From positions 1 to 12,735 of the forward strand of contig JAOXYB010042782.1 of the NCBI GenBank assembly GCA_028565635.1: DNA of 12,735 nucleotides, written 5' to 3'. The position numbers were made by a program, and so were the translations under genes. The notes below the pieces were generated by a model. It saw only the letters and a program-made list of their open reading frames with translations. It made no database searches and had not been told where the DNA came from. Of the stretch, positions 1 to 9,800 are shown piece by piece. The first letter of the stretch is position 1; the number at the start of each line of letters is the position of its first letter. Source of the DNA: Phoronis ovalis (lineage: Eukaryota > Phoronida > Phoronidae).

Positions 1-535
1 AATGTAAAAAAACAATAATGTTAAAAAAATATAATCCTACACATTGGATGGACATTAGACATGACAAATGTCTTGTTATAAAATAAAGATAATTTGAACC
101 GGCACAAAAACTAAAAAAGAATGCAAATATTTCAAAGTAGGTGTCCATATATAAATATATAAATTTTATTTGTACCACAGAGTTTCTGGTTACTTGCTGA
201 ATACATATATATATTGCTGTATAAAGAATGTCTTGAAAGTTTTCAAGTATGTCACAGATCGAGATATAACTAGATATAGGGTCGATCATTTGATTCCATC
301 CGACTGTCATATAACTTGTCAGGAGATTATATCAGGAGATATGGATCTGTTGAAATCATATTATTAGAATGGTGGTGGTAGTCATGTGTACTTTTGTTCC
401 ACTCATCGGCAGATTAATAAAGGATATGTGACAGTCAAAAATGTCATGTTTGATCACTTAATATATGTTCAACTAAGTGACTATAATTAAGAATATATTC
501 AGAATAAAATGAAAATAATATTATTATACATACAG
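1..535 (+). other. 3' part of the intron before exon A
   Basis: This is AT-rich intron. It ends with the acceptor TTATACATACAG, used in phase 2. I searched for the missing first VWD exon (a DPH..TFDG-like motif followed by a phase-2 donor) and saw none. A 65-codon open stretch at 170-367 has no splice sites in the right phase and no family resemblance. Confidence 0.7.
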
Positions 536-809
536 GAGGTACGAGATGCAAAAGGAAGGAGAATTTATTTTGTATCGCCATAGTACATTGCCAGTAGAAG
601 TGCATACCTACTACAAGAGGTGTTGGAGAGCTACGTGTAACTGTGGTGTTGCTGTCCGTGCTGGAACAGATGTGTATATTATCGACTCCTGTTATAAAGG
701 CACTGGCATTCATTTAGAACAGGCCGTTTCTGGTACAAGAATAGGAATGATTGGCTGTGATGACCAAGGAATGAGAATAGAAAGGAGAAATAACGGTCGC
801 TATTACACT
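536..809 (+). CDS. Exon A: middle part of the VWD domain
   Basis: The acceptor is TACATACAG just before 536 and the donor is GTAAGTAAAG at 810. The exon is entered in phase 2 (one base, then 91 codons) and left in phase 0. It encodes fragment residues 1-91. It starts RYEMQKEGEFILYRH, the usual 'Y..F.LY' strand of VWDE-type VWD domains, and contains ATCNCGVAVRAG, the CNCGVAVR-type motif typical of VWDE. A later Cys pair lies around residues 59 and 79. The ATG at 546 is internal to the exon, not a translation start, because the open frame and the VWD similarity begin upstream of it. The preceding exon is not visible in 1-535. Confidence 0.85.
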
Positions 810-3800
810 GTAAGTAAAGTATAAAGGCTACTGCATCGAATTAGTCCTTCGATAACTAATTATCTAGCATTGTCAGAACTCTCTGTTGCTTGTGCGTTAT
901 ACAGTGGGTAATCGTCTGTATAAGCTAATATTACTCCAGTTAATAATAACAATGCTATTCACAGTGACTTCCTTACCAAACAAGAAGTCTTCATTTTGTA
1001 TTCGAGATGTGGTATATTTTAGTATTCCAATACTTAAATAAGTGGTTTATTTTTGTATTCGAATATAAAAAATGTAAAAGACTAATTAATATAATATTGC
1101 GCTGTCATTAAAGAACATATTATATCTGGAAGTAATGTAACTAGTTATATTAAAAGTTGCATAAAAATCAGATCATCAGTTAAAATATTATGAAATCAAA
1201 TAACAGTGTAATTTATAACAGAAGTCCGTAAGAATACATTCATCATTAGAATGGAATATCTCATATCACACAATTACAAGTTCAGATAAATTCTGTTTCA
1301 ACAACACAATGAATAGTTATATATTCCATAAGAAGTACTCCTCATGCATTCTAAGAAAATGTGAAATATATATAACTGGACAATTAATATAATTAACATA
1401 ATATAATTAGTTCCAAAGAATACTCAACATATTTGATGTAGGAAATATACTAAAAAAAGTTCTACTTTCAATAAGAATTACAGTTTCCAAATATTCAAAG
1501 AAATTTGTCAACTGACAACTCTAAGAAAATATATGAAATATTTACTAGACATAACATATATAATAATAGAAGTTCCAAAAAAGAATGTGTCATTCTAGTA
1601 ATGTATAGTTTATAACTAAATTCCTATGACAAGTTTTTCTAAACACCTACATTTTATAGCTCCACACATCCTCTGAACGCCTAAGCTTATGTAGCATCCA
1701 CCATTCAATGCAATCATTTAGAATGTCTTGACTAATTTTACCAAAATTGAGTTCTGCTGTAATCTTCACTTCTAACTGCTATATTAAGTTTCAAGTATCC
1801 CACTTAAATTTTATAATTTTACTGGCTATTATACATATAGTAACATGCTTCTGATTGGCTAAAATAAGTATTCGACCTGAGGTCAAATTTTTTATTCAGA
1901 CTAAATGGTACCACTTACTTATACCACTTATTTGTATTCGACCCAGTCTGAATAATTCCATACATTAGTGTTTCGTCGTACCTTCTCAACTGCCTGGGCA
2001 TAACCATATTCAATTTTTGTTATATTCCTTCAATTTAACAAGTCAGAGCGAAATAATAAGTTTTTCTCTCTGCGTGATCACCCGGGAGGTACTCAAGGTA
2101 TTTTAAGAAGGGATGTGCAGCTCAGTTGAAAATTTTGGATTTGGATTGTATACTTGATTTATGGCATTTTTTTGGATTGCTACCGTAACGAAATTCAAAA
2201 ATTTGGATTGTCTACCCGCTGCTTACAGAAATAATTCGAATTAATTTTAGGTTTGTATCCATAAAACGATTTTTGGAATTTGGTTTGTATCAGTCAGTTT
2301 GCGTAAAAAGGATTGCTAACTCAAATACTTTAAAATTTTGGATTGCTACCCTTATAATTCAAAACATTTGGATTTGGTTTGCTACCGCAAGCTCATATTT
2401 TGGATTGGATTCCGCGGTACATCCCCGTTGTCAAAAAACCATGAGTACTCCCCGGGGTGATCTATCATTGCCTACCACATCTATTCTATCATTATGACTC
2501 TTTCTGAATAGGTATTGCTGGGAGCTTGCTTTTTGCTTAGCGGACAATAAATAAACTCTGTGTGTGTGTGATTGACCCCTACCTGCTTAATCCACTGTTA
2601 TACCTATTATTATTGTAAGCTGCAAGTTGATTGGTGTCAACACTTTTGTGATACTTTATATAGAAATAAAGGGATTATTGACTATGGTTAAGCCCAGACG
2701 TTAGTTGAGAGAGGGTACGGAACACTAACGGATGGATTTATTCAGACTGTATTCGGCCAGTTATTTGTATTCGAATGAACCATTTATTTGTATTCGAACG
2801 AACCGCTTATTTTGAGAAAAATGATTATTTGAATACTAACGGAATACTTCAGTATTCGAGCCGGGTAAGGGCTGCCACTGTAGGGCAAAATGGCTGGTAA
2901 AATAGTATGATAATTATATGTTAGTAAAGAGTTAGTATCCTGGGGGGTATTGTCTGTCAAATTGCTATTTAGCACAGATTCAAATATTTATATCTTGTGT
3001 GCATCTCCAAGAAAGAACTTTAAAAAAAAACAAAATGACTGATGTCTTCCATGAAGATAATGTATTTTCATCTAGAGTTTCTTTCAAGCAAGTCTTGCTG
3101 TGTTCTCCCAATTGTGCTTGAAGCCCACTAAATGTGTTTAAACATATTTTTATTTCTTGCAGTATGCTGAAATTTTCATTTAATGTTACTGCAAAACTGA
3201 ATCTTATTTAAGGTCTTCAGATATATTGAAGTGAATGTATAATTCAAACTATGCTATTATATAGTAATTAAAATAAAGAGATAGAATGTAAAAAGTAATA
3301 TGCTAATCTTTACAAATCTTGAGATTATATAGTTTGAGTTTGAACAAATGAATAATCTTATAACAAACGATTATTGGAGGAAGATTCATTAAAAAAACAC
3401 CTACAAAATCAAAACTGTGGTCTAATGAGCTTACCATGTCAAAATACAAAAACGCTTATCAGATTTTTAAAATTTGGCTTTTTCAGGAATTACGAATTTT
3501 GAAAGGTGTGGGTCAATTTGAAATCAGCAAAATTGTGAAAGTTTGAAAATGCATATAACTTATAAACTAAGAATAATTTTAAAATTCTGAGACACTGCTT
3601 TATGGATCTTCATTGTTTCCACTTTGTAGGTGAAGAGTGTTTTTGATTTATAAGTTTTGAAAAATAAAAATTCAAAAACCATTTTTCCAAAATGGCTACC
3701 TATTAGAGATCAGAAAAATGGCTTTAACCCTTTTATAGATTAGATAAATATCGTTTAAAGCATAATATTTCCATAAATGTATACTTACAAATTAGAGAAG

Positions 3801-6800
3801 AGAGAAAAACTCAGATAATAGTATCAGAATGTATCTTGAGTGATTGTCCTTAAAGCTTAAATCTTCACCTATGCTCAAGAATATTTAAAATAGTTTATTT
3901 TTTTAAATTTTGCAGATTCATCTGCCAACAGGAGGTAAAGTTAACGTCAAATTATATGGGAACTTCATTAATGTTGACATGATACCTTCTGTTCTTGATG
4001 TTGAAAACAGTGGTGGTCTGTGCGGATATCTTGATGGCAACAACACTAATGATTTCAAAGGTCGAGATGACACTACATATGCAGTGGAAAGATATCCATA
4101 TGGATTTGCAGAAACCTGGAGGTAGAACACTTTGTTTTATTTCAGTACTTTTGTTATACCTATGCTTGTTCCAAATGTTACATACATTATAAAGAATTGT
4201 TTTCATGGTTAGCATCACTGATTCATACGGCAACAAAAGACAGAAAATAATGTTTTCCGTTCTTTAATAAATTTAAAGTTTAATATAATTTAAAGGTTAC
4301 ATGACTGTGTTGCATCAGCACTATAAACATATTAAAACCTTTAGCCAAAAGGACCGAGTTTATTTTATTATTTAAATGTTTTTGATTCTTTTCATTATTT
4401 TTATATTTAAAAATATGAGGTTCATTCGAGCTAGGATTTATGAAACCAGCTTCAATATAGAAGAAGAAATGTATATCTAACTGTATTTACACGCTTGTTT
4501 TTTTTAGTGCTAATATTATTAATTTATATTAATTTTATTTAATAGATAGTTTTATTTAATGTCTCAATACATAGCATGTTTACATCATAAACACGACAGA
4601 AACGTTATAGTGATGATAATACATTGTCAAAAAAACATATATATAAGCGATTCTCTGCATCATGTTATTATAAGCTTTGGCTAACAGATAAGTTTAAATG
4701 CTTCATTCTAGTTTTTAAATTGCCTTTCTGTAGAGTTCCTGCTGAAGAAAGTCTTTACAATGGTGGAAATAAAACTCTGATGACATTTTACTCCCGCCAT
4801 GTTTACTGCATTTGCCCAGAAGATAATGCACTCCCTGGTCAAGATTTGACACCTGGTGCAGAGTGTGGTTTCAGTAAAGAAGTTCAACATTGTATCAAAG
4901 CCGCAAATGACATCACTGATCTAGAGCGTTTAAAATGTGAAAGAAAGAAGAGAAGTGTTGGCCACGATTTTGTTGAAGACGATGTGGTTTACGCTTTTGA
5001 TTATGATCCAAATTTTAATCAGGAAGTAAATAAATCTATCACATAGGCATCACATGGGTAGTTACATTATTGCTGCCTGGTTTGGTTGCTAAGATGTTTT
5101 AAATAACTGTTGTACAAGCAAATTAAAGTTGTTGTTTTTAGTAGACTGTATATACAAGTTTACAGTTGTAGCTTCAATTAAGTGTCTGAATTAAAATTAA
5201 AATATTATTTCATACCTGCTTTATTTTATCAGTTTAGATTTTTACTTTAAAATGTTATGGGAAACAGACTTTCTTAACATTTGTATCCAACTCAGTGTAG
5301 TTTTAACATTTTTGGTAGATGAGAATTCCTGGTGATAACTGATTTTTTGTATGTACAGCAACTAAAATAATTTTCTGCTAATCTCGCTTGTTTTCACCCA
5401 ATAGTTTTGCTTTGGAGAAAAAAGGCAACTTCGAAATACCGGCCAATCAATGCTACCAGCTACTAACCTTTTCACAGGTCTACTTGATGGCAAAAATGGA
5501 GTCTTTAAGCAATGTCAAAGGCTGATAGCTGTAGACAGTGAAGTTTCACAGAAACTGAGATGTTTCATAGTATGGAGTAATGCGTATGTTATGTGGTATA
5601 AATGATTAGTTTTACAAGAAGCTCTAGAACAGTTACTTTGTAACAATTTTTCAGGTCCCTGAGTGGCAAGCACCATGGACAGAAGAGTCAGCTCGTGACT
5701 ACTGTGAGCAGTTCATTGTTGGTTCACCATCTGGAAGTGCTTGCTTAAGCACTGTTCCTAATGTTAATGCTAATGCATCTGTAGAAAACTGTATTCAGGA
5801 TATAAAGGTGAGTAGAATCTGGTTAATATATAATTAGAATAGTCGATCTTTATTGTTTTGCATTTTATATGGAAAAAAAAGTGTTTATCAAAACAGACTG
5901 TGTCTGTATTTTTTTCTCTCTGCTAATAAATTGACTTGCAGTTTGATTAGAATAATTTGCAGTAAATGTATTAAGGTAACTGTTGTTTTAAACTATTATA
6001 ACATTTGATTAAATGCATACCAACTTATACTTTTGCATTATTCCACTTATTATAGTTGAGTGGTGGCACGGATTTTAGCATTGACCATTTGGAAGGTTTG
6101 AAATCTTCTTGCATGGAGGAAATTGGCAGGAATATTAGTCTGTGGACTGTACCAGATAATTCTACAGGAGTTGCTGTACCTTTACCTGGTGTTGCAAATG
6201 TTCTTGCAAGCTCGTGTCCAAATGAATGTAGTTTCAGTGGAGACTGTGTGAATGGTAATAATTTATCTCTATGAACAGAAATACACAACTGTACTAACTA
6301 CTGTCTTGCTTCTACTGACTGCGTAGTTGCCTATATTGATGTCACATCTGTTTTAATGTCAATGTAACTGCAATAAACATAAACTCTTTAGCAAGAGCAT
6401 TCATTCCTCTTAATTTGTTATGCTTTCACATATGTCACAGGTAAGAGAGTTTAGTTTAAATCTTTCTTTTAAAGAATATTAAATATCTGCATGGTATGTT
6501 AGCAAGTTTTGCTGTACATAATATATTTGTTTTTAGTTACGTTAAAATAGACAAAGATGTGTTTTTTTGCACATTTGTCAGTGGAGCTTAAGCATTATAA
6601 TTACGTCATATAAAGAAATCTGATCTGGAGCATGTGAAAGTGGACAGGATATTGCAGTTTGTCAGTAAATTCGAGAATGTAAGATTTAAAACCAGATTTG
6701 GGGAGGGGGGAAGTAGAGCAAGATTCCTAATCCAAGTAACAAAATTATATTTAAATCAACTAAGGAAATATATTAAATCATAGCAAACAGTGCCAGTTAT

Positions 6801-9800
6801 ACATTAAAATACTGTTTTGAAGTAAAGCTAGCTAATGTCTTGTTTTTTTAGGAACATGTTACTGTTATTATGAGGAGCTTCTGGGTGATGACTGCTCTAT
6901 TAATATAACAATACCACCTGATGTTTCTTCCATTCCACAACTCGGTTTGTGTGATCTGAGTACTCGCCCATGTGAGCAGACGCCCATCTATGGTGATTTT
7001 ATAGGCTTGCCAAACATTACGTGCAAAATAAGACAATTTACAGTAAGATATTGTTTTCTGTTTAGATACTGTAATGTATTTCCCCTTCCAAATTATTATT
7101 TGATAAAAACATTTTCGAGGGTGCAGTTCTTCAGGTGGTGGCTATAAAAACTTTATTATTTAAACAGTACGGGTGTGATTTTCTCGAAACTATCTTACAA
7201 CGTGCATCTGTGTCAAAGTGTAAGGAAATGTAGGTAATTTCAGAATACATTCAATGACAATATTAAAAATAAACGAAAAATATAACTCTCAAGGAACTGG
7301 GACCGTGAGCAGCCGAGCAGCCAAATATTTTATAATTGTTTTTAATTGTTTATATTAATTGCTAATTGTTTTTATTATTTTTTTAATTGCTGATAATTGT
7401 TTTTAATTATTTGTTTTAATTTCCCTTACTATTTGACTCCTGCTCCGCCAAGGCCATCCCCAGCCCCAGGGGCTCCCACCATTCCGTAATAAGTAATAGA
7501 AAATGAATGTTTTTGTAATCGAAAAAAACGCACGAATATGATGTAGAGAACGTAAAATGAAAAAAACGTTTTTCAGTTAAACCACTTTTATTATTCTAAT
7601 CTAAAACTTGTAGATAAGTTTTTTGAGCCATCGCCAGATATATTTATTCCATACATTACGTAATTGTATTTCATAAAAAAAGTTTAGCATATGAATCAAT
7701 ATGCCACAAAAAATCGAAGGCTAGACTCAAATATAATCTACGTCGTCGAAGACATAGCATTTCTTGCTGGCTTTGATACTATTGGGATCTATAAATATGA
7801 ACAATAAAATGTGAATCGTTTCCTGTCTCACAGCCCAAACCCTGCTGGATACAGTTTAAATGCATCAACTCGTATCCAAGCATTTGACCAGTGTTTCCAA
7901 TCTCACTAGGTAAAAATAAAACAACAGTTAATACATCATTGTATTTCTTTCTATGATAAAGTTTCTGTTTTTCAAAACAAAAACATTCTCAAAGTTTGAA
8001 CACTGATAACAATTTTGTACTCAGATGCTAGATATTGTACAATTCACTATGGTTATTTTAATGTTGTACGCACAAGATATTATATGTTGTATCCCTTACG
8101 GAACAGCAGTAGATACTAGCCAGCAGTAGTCTTGCAATTACTGTCGATTTATTTCCCTTAACTTAATCATATTATTTTATACATCTACTGTAGATCTACT
8201 GCTGTAACACTGATTTGACCAAAGTTGTGACAACTGCTGTTTTTATAGTTCCTTATTTATATTATTATCTACAGTTATTCTTCTGCAGCTTTTTTAACTG
8301 TAATTCTACTGCAAATCTACCGCCTTAAAGGCAGTAGAATTCCAGTAGAGGGGAACCTATTGAAAAGCATCATGCTGGAAATCTACTGCTAGAGGCAACA
8401 GATTTGCATCAGAAAAATCCAGTAGAAGAATGCAGTAGATTTACAATATAAAAGCAGTAGATTATCAGCATAATTAGCATATTTGAAACATACTACAAAT
8501 CTACTGTACCCATTCAAATTACTATGGAGACATCCTGCAATGGAATAGCAGTATAGATACTGGTGTTCTACTGCAAATCTACTGCAAAATCAAGCCGGAA
8601 ATCTACCGCAATAGTACTGCAGTTCTACTGCTATTCGGTAAAGGATGTACGACTTAGTATGTCCTACATACAAGATAGTAAGTCGTACGTATGAGATATT
8701 TTGTTTTCGTTGGGGACAGTACGCTTCCGTACAAAAGCTTACTGAAAAATTACTTTAAGTATTGACTTTTTCAATGGCAAATTTTGAAAAGTAAGTACTT
8801 AGTTTGTAGGTTGAGCCGATTGTTGACTTTATTTTGTTCTTCGTAATTTTATTACCTTCTAACTCACACTGATAGCAATAAGAGCCAATTGATTTGATAG
8901 AAACAATTTACATATTTATATGCGAATACTATCAGAGATTGCTTGTGCATGTTATGTGCTATTAATTTTAACTGAGAAAAACACTGTGTTGAGCTTTTGT
9001 TGTTGCATTAAGACTATCTCCTTTATTGGTCTTAATACACATGTATAGGTTACACTTACACACCCGAGCTGGCAGTGTTACTGAGCAGTTTTGTATTTTC
9101 ACAGTGTCAATTGTATTTAGTTAATGAAGAAACTATTTTTTCGGGTGGAACACTGCTATATGTTTTGCCATTTGTTAATCTTTAGTTGCTGTAATATTTG
9201 CCAGAAATATGTATCTTGCTAAATTATTTGCTGGGGTCAAGGGTCAAATTTTAATTATATTGTACTATAATAATTTTAGCTTAAGGTAGCAAACACTGTT
9301 TAGTACAGTGTATTTTTACTTAGCTAATTAAATGCAAAGATATAGACAAACAGAAGTGTATATATTTTGACAATATACAACTTAAGTATTCTAAAACTGT
9401 AATTTATTTTTCTCTGACATTACGTTTTTGAAATGCAAAATCAAAAGAATGTAAGTCAAAACACACTAATACTACACTGTACATAGTTGATACTTTGCAC
9501 CAATATTTTTTACATGTATAGATACAAACCTTTCTCTCAGAAGTTTGAACTTTGTATTATGAGAGGCATTTGAATTAATAATTATATTCTTTTGAATTTT
9601 ATATTTCACAAATGACTACTGTATAGATCACATGACCTAGTAAGAGAAAAATAGGATTGGTTAAGAATTTATAAAGTTTAAGTTGTATACTTTTAAAATA
9701 TATATCTTTTCAATTAATTGGCTAAAATTTAACTTAAGGTATGAACTGTGAATAAATAGTGCCAAACGATATTAGTTACCTTAAGATGATACACTTACAG

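Larger units (their letters stand above)
810..3915 (+). other. Intron between exons A and B (3.1 kb)
   Basis: It is a phase 0 GT..AG intron, strongly AT-rich. It contains the inverted-repeat element at 2074-2462, the dispersed repeat copy at 2659-2753, the TATTTGTATTCGA repeat clusters (994-1063, 1863-1954, 2738-2804) and a short (TG)n run near 2560-2571. I see no convincing exon inside. The open frames at 2273-2497 and on the minus strand at 2784-2975 fall in repeats. 1070-1860 and 2870-3900 show only AT-rich sequence without recognisable structure. Confidence 0.75.

Noticed and set aside
170-367. 65-codon plus-strand open frame before exon A
   Set aside because: It has no VWD resemblance and no splice site in the phase required by exon A; its length is unremarkable in this kind of sequence.
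444-713. Minus-strand open frame over exon A
   Set aside because: It is the antisense shadow of the VWD exon; its hydrophobic run comes from complementing the real coding sequence.
2273-2497. 74-codon open frame
   Set aside because: It lies across the inverted-repeat element and its TTTGGATTG motifs; the open frame is a by-product of repetition.
2561-2571. TG dinucleotide run
   Set aside because: It is too short to be treated as a real microsatellite feature.
2784-2975. 63-codon minus-strand open frame
   Set aside because: It starts in the 23-bp tandem repeat and has no splice context or family likeness.
3918-4236. Two minus-strand and one alternative plus-strand open frames over exon B
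   Set aside because: All are shadows of exon B, whose own frame has the full VWD ending and correct splice phases.
4624-4733. Upstream extension of the exon C open frame
   Set aside because: The frame is open but AT-rich and unlike the family. The phase-2 junction to exon B (AG+A giving Arg) requires the exon to begin at 4734.
7834-7909. Exon-like 76-nt block with good acceptor (TCCTGTCTCACAG) and donor (CTAG/GTAAAA)
   Set aside because: Its length is not a multiple of three, it has a stop in the phase 0 frame needed between F and G, and F joins G directly as one domain. It could still be a decoy or poison exon.
9293-9311. ACACTG...CAGTGT small hairpin
   Set aside because: Six-base arms are expected by chance in 12.7 kb; no second copy or context supports a function.
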